This document shows, in pieces, positions 14,665-22,311 of a DNA stretch of 35,923 nucleotides. This DNA is from an uncultured Clostridia bacterium. GTDB lineage: Bacteria > Bacillota > Clostridia > Oscillospirales > Acutalibacteraceae. The notes below the pieces were generated by a model. That model was given only the letters and a program-made list of their open reading frames with translations, was not told the DNA's origin and did no database searches. Location of the stretch: assembly GCA_945983355.1 (NCBI GenBank), contig CAMFSU010000021.1, forward strand, positions 1 to 35,923. The letters run 5' to 3'. The translations under genes were made by a program, and so were the position numbers. Position 1 is the stretch's first letter, and each line of letters opens with the position of its first letter.

Positions 14665-15210
14665 ATGAATAAATCTATCTATGAACAAACTAAAAATGCC
14701 ATTGCCGAGCTTTGCGAAACTGCAAAGCTGCGTGAGGGTAATATTGTTGTAATCGGTTGCTCAACAAGCGAGGTTATCGGCTCGAAAATCGGTACAAATT
14801 CAAGTCCCGACACCGCCAAAGAAATATTTAATGCACTTTATGACTTCACAAAAAGCAAAGGCATTTTTCTCGCTGTTCAGTGCTGTGAGCATTTAAACCG
14901 CGCAATAGTGACCGAGCGTAAAGCACTCCCCTTTGCTGAAACGGTTAATGTAGTACCACAGCCAAAGGCGGGCGGTTCTTTGGCAACAAAGGCATATTCA
15001 TCATTTGTCGAGCCAATTGTTGTGGAAGAAATCAAAGCAGATGCAGGGCTTGACATTGGTTTTACCTTAATCGGTATGCATTTAAAAAAGGTTGCAGTGC
15101 CCTTACGCCTTAAAAACAATACCATTGGCGAAGCAACTGTTTTGGCAGCCCGCACACGCCCGAAATTTATCGGCGGCGCAAGGGCAGTATATCATGAAGA
15201 AATATTATAA
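14665..15210 (+). CDS. DUF436 family protein (TIGR01440, YwlG-like)
   Basis: A 181-residue cytoplasmic protein matching the YwlG/UPF0340 family over its full length. Features are IVVIGCSTSEVIGSKIG, AVQCCEHLNRAIV, VVPQPKAGGSLATKAY, DIGFTLIGMHLKKVAVPLR and the C-terminal ARTRPKFIGGARAVY. Its function is not established. The ATG starts one base after the surface-protein stop, with only a weak purine-rich site (AAGAAAAAG), suggesting coupled translation. A perfect terminator follows at once (15214-15243) and closes the operon. Confidence 0.93.
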   Translation: MNKSIYEQTKNAIAELCETAKLREGNIVVIGCSTSEVIGSKIGTNSSPDTAKEIFNALYDFTKSKGIFLAVQCCEHLNRAIVTERKALPFAETVNVVPQPKAGGSLATKAYSSFVEPIVVEEIKADAGLDIGFTLIGMHLKKVAVPLRLKNNTIGEATVLAARTRPKFIGGARAVYHEEIL

Positions 15211-15213
15211 ACA

Positions 15214-15243
15214 AAAAAGCTTGACCAAACGGTCAAGCTTTTT
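15214..15243. terminator. Shared terminator between the DUF436 gene and spoVAC
   Basis: A perfect 13-bp stem AAAAAGCTTGACC/GGTCAAGCTTTTT with a 4-nt loop. It has T-runs in both directions and serves the convergent genes. Confidence 0.93.
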
Positions 15244-15687
15244 CTATATCATCTGCATCGTCCAAAAAATAAAGCCATACACCACACTCGCAACTGTTCC
15301 GTACATAATTACAGGGCCTGCGATTGTAAAAATTTTAGCCCCTACACCTAAAATATAGCCCTCGCTTTTAAATTCAATTGCGGGTGAAACAACAGCATTT
15401 GCAAAGCCGGTAATCGGCACCAATGTGCCCGCCCCTGCAAACTTTGCAATAGGGTCAAACCAACCAAGCCCTGTAAAAATTGCGGCTATTGTTATAAGGG
15501 TTGACGGCACAAGCATTTTTACCTCATCAGTTTTGAAACCGCAGTTTTCATAAAGTGTCATTAAAAGCTGACCGATTGTGCAAATAAAACCGCCAACCAA
15601 AAATGCCAATGTACAGTCTTTAAGCTTTGGCGACGGTGGTGATGCCTTTTTTGTCATTTTGTCGTATGTTTTTTTAGTTGGTTGCAT
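15244..15687 (-). CDS. spoVAC: Stage V sporulation protein AC
   Basis: A 147-residue membrane protein of the SpoVA complex, which moves Ca-dipicolinic acid into the forespore and out at germination; SpoVAC itself acts as a mechanosensitive channel in B. subtilis. Visible features are the N-terminal SPKLKDCTLAFLVGGFICTIGQ, the repeat-type loop AKFAGAGTLVPITGFANAVVSPAIEFKSEG and about four membrane segments; the length is normal. It is distinguished from SpoVAE by the extra N-terminal tail and by EFKSEG. It stands alone: spoVAD is 7 kb away and truncated, and spoVAE is absent. Its ribosome site AAAAGGAGTG lies inside the 3' arm of the hairpin at 15689-15734. Confidence 0.92.
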   Translation of the reverse strand: MQPTKKTYDKMTKKASPPSPKLKDCTLAFLVGGFICTIGQLLMTLYENCGFKTDEVKMLVPSTLITIAAIFTGLGWFDPIAKFAGAGTLVPITGFANAVVSPAIEFKSEGYILGVGAKIFTIAGPVIMYGTVASVVYGFIFWTMQMI

Positions 15688-15688
15688 A

Positions 15689-15734
15689 AAAACACTCCTT
15701 TTATCCGTTATTTTTAGGACAAAAGGAGTGTTTT
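15689..15734 (-). terminator. Cyclophilin-gene terminator whose 3' arm carries the spoVAC ribosome site
   Basis: A perfect 14-bp stem on the minus strand, AAAACACTCCTTTT (15734-15721) with AAAAGGAGTGTTTT (15702-15689), and an 18-nt loop, followed by one more T and the spoVAC ATG. The 3' arm contains the Shine-Dalgarno AAGGAG. Confidence 0.8.
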
Positions 15735-15745
15735 ATTCTTAAAAA

Positions 15746-16342
15746 TTAAATTTCAATAATTTCGATGCTTTCAATAGTTACATCAAACATTGGTTTGTCG
15801 TTCATACCAACCTTTGTGTTGGCAATTTTGTCAACAACATCCATACCTTCATATACCTGACCGAAAACGGTGTGGCGGAAATCAAGCCAAGGTGTACCGC
15901 CCATTTCGGCATAAGCTTTTGCACATTCAGGCGGATAAGCATCACTTAAATCTTCCATTTGAGAAAGCATATTTTGTGGGCAAGTATCTGCCTGAACAAT
16001 AAAGAACTGACTGCCGTTTGTGTTAGGACCTGCATTTGCCATTGAAAGCGCACCACGAAGATTGTGAAGATTAGGGGTGAATTCATCCTCAAAGCTTCTG
16101 CCCCAAATTGATTCACCGCCCATACCTGTGCCCATTGGGTCACCGCCTTGAATCATAAAATCTTTAATTACACGGTGAAAAATAAGGCCGTTATAATAAC
16201 CGTTTTTAGCGTGGGTTGTAAAGTTTTCAAAGGTTTTAGGTGTTTCATCCTTAAAGAGCTTAATCTTAATGTCACCCATTGTGGTGTGCATAATTGCAAC
16301 TGTATCGCCCGAAATTGGCTTTTCTAACTGTAAATACGGCAT
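15746..16342 (-). CDS. Peptidyl-prolyl cis-trans isomerase, cyclophilin type
   Basis: A 198-residue cytoplasmic cyclophilin (no signal peptide) that speeds proline isomerisation during protein folding. Active-site blocks are FHRVI with catalytic R57, FMIQGGDP (62-69), [16 protein letters not shown] (100-115) and [18 protein letters not shown] loop of about 30 residues ([30 protein letters not shown], roughly 120-149) is inserted between the SQFFI block and the final strand; similar inserts are common in Clostridial members. TAGGAGAGG precedes the ATG. It is divergent from nrdR, and its upstream region overlaps the NrdR box. Confidence 0.95.
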   Translation of the reverse strand: MPYLQLEKPISGDTVAIMHTTMGDIKIKLFKDETPKTFENFTTHAKNGYYNGLIFHRVIKDFMIQGGDPMGTGMGGESIWGRSFEDEFTPNLHNLRGALSMANAGPNTNGSQFFIVQADTCPQNMLSQMEDLSDAYPPECAKAYAEMGGTPWLDFRHTVFGQVYEGMDVVDKIANTKVGMNDKPMFDVTIESIEIIEI

Positions 16343-16371
16343 AAAACCTCTCCTAAAAAATAAATTTATGC

Positions 16372-16400
16372 TTGTATTTTACCACTATATATAGTATAAT
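16372..16400 (+). promoter_or_regulatory. nrdR promoter
   Basis: TTGTAT, a 17-bp spacer and a perfect TATAAT (16395-16400), 44 bases ahead of the nrdR ATG. Confidence 0.7.
16382..16397. promoter_or_regulatory. NrdR box
   Basis: CCACTATATATAGTAT contains a 12-bp perfect palindrome (16384-16395) and agrees with the published NrdR-box pattern acaCwAtATaTwGtgt at 14 of 16 positions, including all the strongly conserved core bases. It lies between the -35 and -10 of nrdR and touches the -10. Confidence 0.75.
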
Positions 16401-16444
16401 AAAAGTAAATTTTGGATAATTCTTTAAATAAGGGGTAATATTTT

Positions 16445-16897
16445 ATGAAATGTCCGTTTTGCAGCTATGAAGAAAGTAAAGTAATTGACTCACGCCCAAC
16501 CGATGAGGGTCAACGTATTCGCCGCAGACGTGAATGCTTACAATGCACCAAGCGTTTTACCACCTATGAAATAATCGAAAGTCTACCGATTATTGTCATC
16601 AAGAAGGACAAGTCCCGCGAATCATTTAACCGTGACAAGCTTATGACAGGTCTTTTGCGTGCTTGTGAAAAGCGTCCGGTATCTATTGATACACTTGACA
16701 ATATGATAGACGAAATTGAAGTTATCATCCAAAATTCACTTGACCGCGAGGTTAGCAGCGAAAAAATTGGCGAACTTGTTATGGAAAAGCTTAAAGGCAT
16801 TGACGAGGTTGCCTATGTTCGTTTTGCTTCGGTTTACCGTCAGTTTAAGGACATTAACACCTTTATGAACGAGCTTAACAAGCTTCTCGCAAAATAG
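16445..16897 (+). CDS. nrdR: Transcriptional repressor NrdR
   Basis: A 150-residue repressor of ribonucleotide reductase genes. The N-terminal zinc ribbon is C3/C6 (MKCPFC) and C31/C34 (ECLQC), with the DNA-contact run RIRRRRE between. Residues about 49-139 are the ATP-cone that reads dATP/ATP, starting [23 protein letters not shown]. Length is standard. AAGGGG precedes the ATG at 16445. No nrd reductase gene is in the window, so its main targets lie elsewhere; the box in its own promoter suggests autorepression. A terminator follows at 16911. Confidence 0.97.
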   Translation: MKCPFCSYEESKVIDSRPTDEGQRIRRRRECLQCTKRFTTYEIIESLPIIVIKKDKSRESFNRDKLMTGLLRACEKRPVSIDTLDNMIDEIEVIIQNSLDREVSSEKIGELVMEKLKGIDEVAYVRFASVYRQFKDINTFMNELNKLLAK

Positions 16898-16910
16898 TTT
16901 TAAATTCACA

Positions 16911-16943
16911 CAAAGGGTATTTTTACAGTACCCTTTGTTTTTT
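16911..16943 (+). terminator. Terminator after nrdR
   Basis: CAAAGGGTA (16911-16919) pairs with TACCCTTTG (16929-16937) around a 9-nt loop, then six T. Only 18 bases separate it from the gltX ATG, so gltX depends on read-through or on a promoter inside nrdR. Confidence 0.88.
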
Positions 16944-16961
16944 GAAATTTAGGAGTTTTTT

Positions 16962-18611
16962 ATGACAGACAATATTGCACTTGCAAATCTGCTTTTGCCG
17001 AATATCGACAAAACACCCGAATATTACGAAAACCTTTATCCTGCCCGCAACTTACCCGAAGGGGCAAGGGTTGTTCGTGTAGCGCCAAGCCCTACCGGTT
17101 ATTTACATTTGGGCACACTTTTTGCAGCCCTTGTAAACCGCATTACCGCAACCTCATCAGGCGGTGTTTTCTTTACCCGTATTGAAGACACCGACAAAAA
17201 ACGTGAAATTGAGGGTGGTATTGAAAATATTATAGACGGGCTTAACCGTTTCGGAATCACCATTGACGAGGGCTTTTTCAGCGGCACTAACCAAAGGGGC
17301 CACTATGGTCCATACCAACAAAGCTTGCGTGCCGAAATTTACCAAACCTATGTTAAGGATTTAATTATAAAGGGTTATGCCTACCCTTGTTTTTGCACAG
17401 CTGAAGAATTAGAAGCTGTTCGCAAAATACAGGAAAGCCAAAAAATCCGCACAGGTTATCACGGTAAATGGGCAAAGCACCGTGACATTACTTTTGAAGA
17501 AGCGAAAGCCCTTATTGATGAGGGTAAGCCCTTTGTAATTCGTCTTAAATCCCCAGGCAATGAAGAAAACAAGGTAATTTTTGAAGACGGCATTAAGGGT
17601 AAAATCGAAATGCCCGAAAATGATGAAGATTTTGTTCTTTTAAAGTCGGACGGTATACCCACCTACCACTTTGCACACGCTATTGACGACCATTTAATGC
17701 ACACCACACATGTTATGCGTGGCGATGAGTGGATTTCTTCAGTGCCAAAGCATATTCAGTTATTTAAGCTTTTGGGCTTTAAATTGCCCAAATTTGCCCA
17801 TATTTCACCAATTATGAAATTGGACAACGGCGCAAAGCGTAAAATTTCAAAGCGTAAAGACCCCGAGGCCGCCGTTCATTTCTTTGCAGAACAGGGTTAT
17901 CCAAGCGAAAATGTTATTGAATATTTAATGACAATTGCCGCCTCTGATTTTGAAGACTGGCGCCGCTGCAACCCGACTGCATCTTATAAGGACTTTAAGT
18001 TCAACTTAAAGAAAATGAGCGTTTCGGGCGCATTGTTTGACGAGGTTAAGCTACTTGACGTTTCTAAAAACCGCATTTGTCTATTATCAAGTGAACAGGT
18101 TTACGATTATGTAACCGCCTGGGCGCAGGAATTTGATAAAGAATTTTATGAAATTTTAGTGAAAAACCCCGAATATACAAAGGCAGTTTTTGCAATTGAC
18201 CGTGATGTACCCAAACCGCGTAAGGACATTGCAAAATGGAACGAGGTTAAGGACTATTTCTCATTTATGTTTAACGAGTTATATCTTCCCTGCTTTGAAT
18301 TGCCCGAAAATATCGACATGGCTGATGCTCTTGCATTTTTAGAAAGCTATAAAGCAGTATATAATGCGGCTGATGATAAGCAAGAATGGTTTAACAAGAT
18401 TAAAGCAATCGCGCCCACCCTTGGCTTTGCGGCTGAAACCAAAGAATATAAGCAAAATCCCGATGCATACAAAGGCAGCGCGGGTGATTTGTCAACAGTT
18501 TTACGCCTTGCAATTACAGGCCGCCGCAATACACCCGACCTTTGCAGTATTATGCAGGTGCTCGGTCGGGATGAAGTAATTAAACGAATTGACAATGTTT
18601 TGAGAGGTTAA
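16962..18611 (+). CDS. gltX: Glutamate--tRNA ligase
   Basis: A 549-residue class I aminoacyl-tRNA synthetase that charges tRNA-Glu. The first signature is APSPTGYLHLGT (41-52, HLGT for HIGH) and the second is KISKR (294-298, for KMSKS). TRIEDTD (72-78) binds glutamate and ATP. The protein has an N-terminal extension of about 35 residues before the first signature and a long helical anticodon domain, making it longer than the usual 480-490 residues; this long form occurs in Clostridia. TAGGAG precedes the ATG. With glnS two bases downstream, it is probably a discriminating GluRS that need not mischarge tRNA-Gln (inference). Confidence 0.95.
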   Translation: MTDNIALANLLLPNIDKTPEYYENLYPARNLPEGARVVRVAPSPTGYLHLGTLFAALVNRITATSSGGVFFTRIEDTDKKREIEGGIENIIDGLNRFGITIDEGFFSGTNQRGHYGPYQQSLRAEIYQTYVKDLIIKGYAYPCFCTAEELEAVRKIQESQKIRTGYHGKWAKHRDITFEEAKALIDEGKPFVIRLKSPGNEENKVIFEDGIKGKIEMPENDEDFVLLKSDGIPTYHFAHAIDDHLMHTTHVMRGDEWISSVPKHIQLFKLLGFKLPKFAHISPIMKLDNGAKRKISKRKDPEAAVHFFAEQGYPSENVIEYLMTIAASDFEDWRRCNPTASYKDFKFNLKKMSVSGALFDEVKLLDVSKNRICLLSSEQVYDYVTAWAQEFDKEFYEILVKNPEYTKAVFAIDRDVPKPRKDIAKWNEVKDYFSFMFNELYLPCFELPENIDMADALAFLESYKAVYNAADDKQEWFNKIKAIAPTLGFAAETKEYKQNPDAYKGSAGDLSTVLRLAITGRRNTPDLCSIMQVLGRDEVIKRIDNVLRG

Positions 18612-18613
18612 TT

Positions 18614-20299
18614 ATGGAAGAAATTATTTTAAATGCTACTGAAAATAAACCGTCAAACTTTATTCACGATTTTATTGATGAAGATTTAGCCCAGGGCGTT
18701 TATGAAAAGGTTCAAACCCGTTTCCCGCCCGAGCCAAACGGTTATCTTCACATCGGTCACGCAAAGGCAATTTGCATTGACTTTGCAACCGCTGAAAAAT
18801 ACAACGGTAAGTGCAACTTACGTCTTGACGACACCAACCCAACAAAAGAAGATGTTGAATATGTTGATGCCATTATGGAAGACATTAAATGGCTTGGCTT
18901 TAATTGGGATAATGTATACTTCGCAAGTGACTATTTTGATTTTATTTACGAATGTGCATTAAAGCTTATTGATAAGGGCTTGGCATATATTGATGAATCC
19001 ACCCCTGAACAAATTAAAGAAATGCGCGGCACTCTTACCGAAGCAGGTGTTAATTCACCTTATCGTGACCGCCCAATCGAAGAAACCAAGGACTTGTTCG
19101 CACGAATGACCGCAGGCGAATTCGAAAACGGCGCAATGGTGCTTCGTGCTAAAATTGATATGTCATCATCCAACCTTAATATGCGTGACCCAATTATTTA
19201 CCGCATTATGAAGGCAACCCATCACCGCACAGGCGACAAGTGGTGTGTTTACCCAATGTATGACTTTGCACACCCATTAAGTGATGCTAAGGAGGGTGTT
19301 ACCCACTCGCTTTGCTCACTTGAATTTGAAAACCACAGACCTCTTTATAACTGGTTTTTAGAGGTTTTGGACATTCCCACCCCACCCCGCCAAATTGAAT
19401 TTGCACGTATGAATGTAAATTACACCTTAACAAGTAAGCGCAAGTGCTTAAAGCTTGTAAACGACGGTTTAGTATCGGGTTGGGATGACCCAAGAATGGC
19501 GACTATTTGCGGTATGAGAAGACGCGGCTACCCCGCTGAAGCTGTGCGCGCTTTTGTTGATAAAATCGGTGTTTCAAAGGCATACAGCGTTATTGACTAT
19601 GCCCTTTTAGAGTCCTGCGTTCGTGATTATTTAAACGAAAATGCTGATAGAGCAATGGCAGTGCTTCGCCCACTTAAAATAGTTATTGATAACTATCCCG
19701 AGGATAAAATTGAAAATATTGAGGTTGATATTAACCCCAACAAGCCCGAGCTTGGCAAAACCACCGTTGAATTCTCACGTGAACTTTATATTGAACAAGA
19801 TGACTTTATGTTAGACCCACCCGGCAAATATTTTCGCCTTTGCCCCGCAAAAGAGGTTCGTTTAAAGAGCGCATATTATGTTAAGTATGCATCCCACGAA
19901 ACTGACGAAAACGGCAATATTACTGTTGTTCACTGCACCTATGACCCCGAAAGCTTTGGCGGTGAAACCCCCGACGGCAGAAAGGTTAAGGGCACACTCC
20001 ATTGGGTTAGCGCACACTCAGCTATTGACTGTGAGGTTCGCCTTTATGAACGCCTTTTCAATGTTCCAAACCCAAGTGATGAAGAGGGTGTATCTTCCTT
20101 TGCCGATAACCTAAACCCCGAATCATTAACTGTTCTTAACGGCTGTAAAATAGATAAATCTTATAGCGATGTTAAGACCGGTGACACCTTCCAATTTATG
20201 CGTCAGGGTTATTTCTGTGTTGACAGTGATTCAACTGAAAGTAATATTGTATTCAACCGCACAGTAGCCCTTAAAGATTCTTTTGTTAAGAAGGCATAA
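18614..20299 (+). CDS. glnS: Glutamine--tRNA ligase
   Basis: A 561-residue class I synthetase that charges tRNA-Gln directly. Features are FPPEPNGYLHIGHAKAI (HIGH at 46-49), LRLDDTNPTKE (70-79), DFAHPLSDAKEGVTHSLCSLEFENHRPLYNW, and TSKRK (273-277) as the KMSKS equivalent, followed by the C-terminal beta-barrel anticodon domain (about 340-561). GlnRS is patchy in Firmicutes, many of which use GatCAB instead. It starts two bases after gltX and four bases before the Nif3-like gene, in one operon. A tRNA-Gln gene is in the same window (35869). Confidence 0.96.
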   Translation: MEEIILNATENKPSNFIHDFIDEDLAQGVYEKVQTRFPPEPNGYLHIGHAKAICIDFATAEKYNGKCNLRLDDTNPTKEDVEYVDAIMEDIKWLGFNWDNVYFASDYFDFIYECALKLIDKGLAYIDESTPEQIKEMRGTLTEAGVNSPYRDRPIEETKDLFARMTAGEFENGAMVLRAKIDMSSSNLNMRDPIIYRIMKATHHRTGDKWCVYPMYDFAHPLSDAKEGVTHSLCSLEFENHRPLYNWFLEVLDIPTPPRQIEFARMNVNYTLTSKRKCLKLVNDGLVSGWDDPRMATICGMRRRGYPAEAVRAFVDKIGVSKAYSVIDYALLESCVRDYLNENADRAMAVLRPLKIVIDNYPEDKIENIEVDINPNKPELGKTTVEFSRELYIEQDDFMLDPPGKYFRLCPAKEVRLKSAYYVKYASHETDENGNITVVHCTYDPESFGGETPDGRKVKGTLHWVSAHSAIDCEVRLYERLFNVPNPSDEEGVSSFADNLNPESLTVLNGCKIDKSYSDVKTGDTFQFMRQGYFCVDSDSTESNIVFNRTVALKDSFVKKA

Positions 20300-20302
20300 T
20301 TT

Positions 20303-21046
20303 ATGACAGTACAAGACATTTTTGACTTTTTAAACAGCAAATACCCCATTGAAACTGCCTGTGGCTTTGACAATGTCGGTACCTTGGTTGGCGACCGCAA
20401 CAAAACTGTTACAAAGGCGGTTGTGGCGCTTGACTGTACTATGCCCGTTATAAACGAAGCAGTTAAAAACGGGTGTGAGCTTATAATCACCCATCACCCA
20501 ATCATTTTTAACGGTCTTAAATCAGTTTTGGAAGATTCATTAGTTTATGAAATAATTAAAAACAACTTAACCGTTATGTCTATGCACACCAACCTTGACC
20601 AAGGTGTTGGCGGTGTAAATGATGCTTTGTGTGAGGTCATCGGCCTTAAAAATATTGAATCGGTTGAAGCGACTGATAAATATTTACTTAAAAAGGGTGA
20701 AATTTCTCCCCTTTTGGCTGATGATTTTGCAAAACATTTAAAAACCGCACTTAACTACCCCGTTAAATATGTGGGTGAAGGCATAATTAAAAATGTTTTG
20801 GTTTGCGGTGGTTCGGGTGGTAACTATTATATTGAAGCACTTAAAAACGGGTGCGATGCATTAGTCACCGCTGATGTAAAGCACAACCATTTTTTAGAGG
20901 CCGCACAGCTTAATATTTCACTTTTCGAGTGCGGGCATTTTAATACTGAGGTTGTTGTGATTAAACCACTTTGTGAAATGCTTTCAAAGGAATTTAAAGA
21001 AATAGAATTTATCGCAAACTGCGATTCGCAAATAAAAACCGCTTAA
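20303..21046 (+). CDS. Nif3-like dinuclear metal centre protein
   Basis: A 247-residue protein of the Nif3/YqfO family, which forms toroidal hexamers with a two-metal site per subunit; the role is unproven, and the GTP cyclohydrolase 1 type 2 label is by similarity. Metal-ligand motifs are H64/H65 (ITHHP), D99 (SMHTNLD), H212 and E216 (CGHFNTE). It is the short form without the inserted PII-like domain of B. subtilis YqfO. It begins four bases after glnS. Its stop codon lies in the loop of a terminator hairpin (21031-21061). Confidence 0.93.
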   Translation: MTVQDIFDFLNSKYPIETACGFDNVGTLVGDRNKTVTKAVVALDCTMPVINEAVKNGCELIITHHPIIFNGLKSVLEDSLVYEIIKNNLTVMSMHTNLDQGVGGVNDALCEVIGLKNIESVEATDKYLLKKGEISPLLADDFAKHLKTALNYPVKYVGEGIIKNVLVCGGSGGNYYIEALKNGCDALVTADVKHNHFLEAAQLNISLFECGHFNTEVVVIKPLCEMLSKEFKEIEFIANCDSQIKTA

Positions 21047-21061
21047 ATAGCGGTTTTTATT
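21031..21061 (+). terminator. Terminator of the gltX-glnS-nif3 operon
   Basis: A 13-bp stem AATAAAAACCGCT/AGCGGTTTTTATT with a 5-nt loop that contains the TAA stop of the Nif3-like gene; the T-run lies within the 3' arm. Confidence 0.88.
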
Positions 21062-21068
21062 TATTTTA

Positions 21069-21078
21069 GGGCATAATA
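21069..21078 (+). promoter_or_regulatory. Possible forespore-type -10 before the DUF421 gene
   Basis: GGGCATAATA fits the sigma-F -10 pattern GGnnAnAnTR and contains CATAATA (sigma-G pattern CATnnTA). It lies 14 bases before the ATG. No good -35 is seen at the matching distance, and the sequence is also one mismatch from a sigma-A -10. Confidence 0.25.
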
Positions 21079-21092
21079 TTTGCGGTGATTAA

Positions 21093-21761
21093 ATGGTAAC
21101 AATAATTTTTCGCACAGCGATTTTATTTTTATTCGTAACAATCGCAATTCGCCTTATGGGTAAAAGACAAATTGGTGATTTACAACCAAACGAGCTTGTT
21201 GTAACTCTTTTGCTTTCTGAAATTGCAGCAATTCCTTTACAAGACAGCTCACAACCTATACTAAACTGTGTTATCGCAATTTTTATTCTTGTAATAATGG
21301 AAATATTTATTTCAATTCTATCATTAAAAAGCACATTTGTAAGGCGCATTTTAAACGGACAGGCAGTTGTTATTATTAAAAACGGTGTAATTGACCAGCA
21401 GGCAATGAAAAGGGTTAGATTAACCGTTATGGATTTAATAGAACAGCTTAGGATACAAAATGTGTTTGATGTTTCAACCGTTGCCTATGCCGTGCTTGAA
21501 ATAAACGGTGATTTAAGTGTTTTACTAAAAAGCGCTGACCAACCCGCCACCGCTAGGGATGTTGGCGCTAAAAATGACAAGGCAGTTCTTCCCCTGCCCG
21601 TTATTACAGACGGAAAAATTATAAGCGAAAATCTGACTGCACTTAAAATTACCCACCAAGATGTTGAAAAAATATTAAAGCAAAACAATTTAACAACAAA
21701 GGAAGTATTTTTACTAACACTTGACCGCAAGAAAAATATGACACTTGTAAAAATGGGGTGA
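21093..21761 (+). CDS. DUF421 membrane protein (YetF-like)
   Basis: A 222-residue protein with two or three N-terminal membrane segments (about 3-20, 30-50 and 60-80), then a cytosolic DUF421 domain with the family signature GKRQIGDLQPNELVVTLLLSEIAAIP, RRILNGQAVVIIKNGVID, and LRIQNVFDVSTVAYAVLEINGDLSVL. Related YetF/2Duf proteins in spore-forming Bacilli occur with spoVA genes and affect spore heat resistance, so a spore membrane role is possible. It overlaps translationally with the next gene. Confidence 0.92.
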   Translation: MVTIIFRTAILFLFVTIAIRLMGKRQIGDLQPNELVVTLLLSEIAAIPLQDSSQPILNCVIAIFILVIMEIFISILSLKSTFVRRILNGQAVVIIKNGVIDQQAMKRVRLTVMDLIEQLRIQNVFDVSTVAYAVLEINGDLSVLLKSADQPATARDVGAKNDKAVLPLPVITDGKIISENLTALKITHQDVEKILKQNNLTTKEVFLLTLDRKKNMTLVKMG

Positions 21762-21765
21762 AAAT

Positions 21766-22134
21766 TTGAAAAGAATTATTCCTGCACTAATAATTTTAGC
21801 GGCTACCATCGGCATATTTATAGGCAGCTATTATTATGTAAATTCTACCTGTAAAGAAGCGACAAAGCTGATTGAAAAATGTATTACCGATTATGAAAAC
21901 GGTGACAAAGACAACGCAAAAGAATTTAAAGATTATTGGGACAAAAAAGAAAAAACCCTTTCAATTTTTGTAAATCATACAGTAATTGATGAAATTGAGG
22001 TTTCTGTTGCAGAGCTTTCTTATCATTCAAATTTTAAGGATAATACTATGTTCTACGACTCGGCAATACGCATAAAAACTTTAATTCATCAGATTTTAGA
22101 GGATACAAAGGTAACAGCACACTCAATTTTTTAA
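21766..22134 (+). CDS. DUF4363 family protein
   Basis: A 122-residue protein with a single N-terminal membrane helix (about residues 4-27) and a helical soluble domain with WDKKEKTLSIFVNHTVIDEIE and DSAIRIKTLIHQILED, the DUF4363 pattern. DUF4363 genes in Clostridia typically follow a DUF421 gene, as here. The start is TTG at 21766, four bases after the DUF421 stop, served by GGGGTGA, which overlaps that stop. The function is unknown; the pair is likely a membrane complex. Confidence 0.88.
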   Translation: MKRIIPALIILAATIGIFIGSYYYVNSTCKEATKLIEKCITDYENGDKDNAKEFKDYWDKKEKTLSIFVNHTVIDEIEVSVAELSYHSNFKDNTMFYDSAIRIKTLIHQILEDTKVTAHSIF

Positions 22135-22139
22135 AAAAA

Positions 22140-22237
22140 TATGCATAATATTCATAAAAATATGCATAAAAATTAATTTTTTGCGAAATTTTTTAAAAAA
22201 ATTAAAATATTTATGCAAAAAAGTGTTGACATATGCA
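22140..22237. promoter_or_regulatory. Four phased TATGCA motifs upstream of the amino-acid transporter
   Basis: TATGCA occurs at 22140, 22161, 22212 and 22232, with spacings of 21, 51 and 20 bases, close to whole helical turns. Two copies are extended to TATGCATAA. The last copy sits immediately after the -35 of the transporter promoter. The 177-base gap (22135-22311) is otherwise very AT-rich and holds only the promoter. Confidence 0.45.
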
Positions 22238-22254
22238 TTTTTCGGTGATATACT
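22226..22254 (+). promoter_or_regulatory. Promoter of the amino-acid ABC transporter
   Basis: A perfect TTGACA (22226-22231), a 17-bp spacer and TATACT (22249-22254). It gives a leader of about 50 bases. Confidence 0.85.
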
Positions 22255-22311
22255 TGCAACATACTAAAAAACACAAGTTGCTTTGCAACAAATTAAAAGG
22301 AGATTTTTAAA

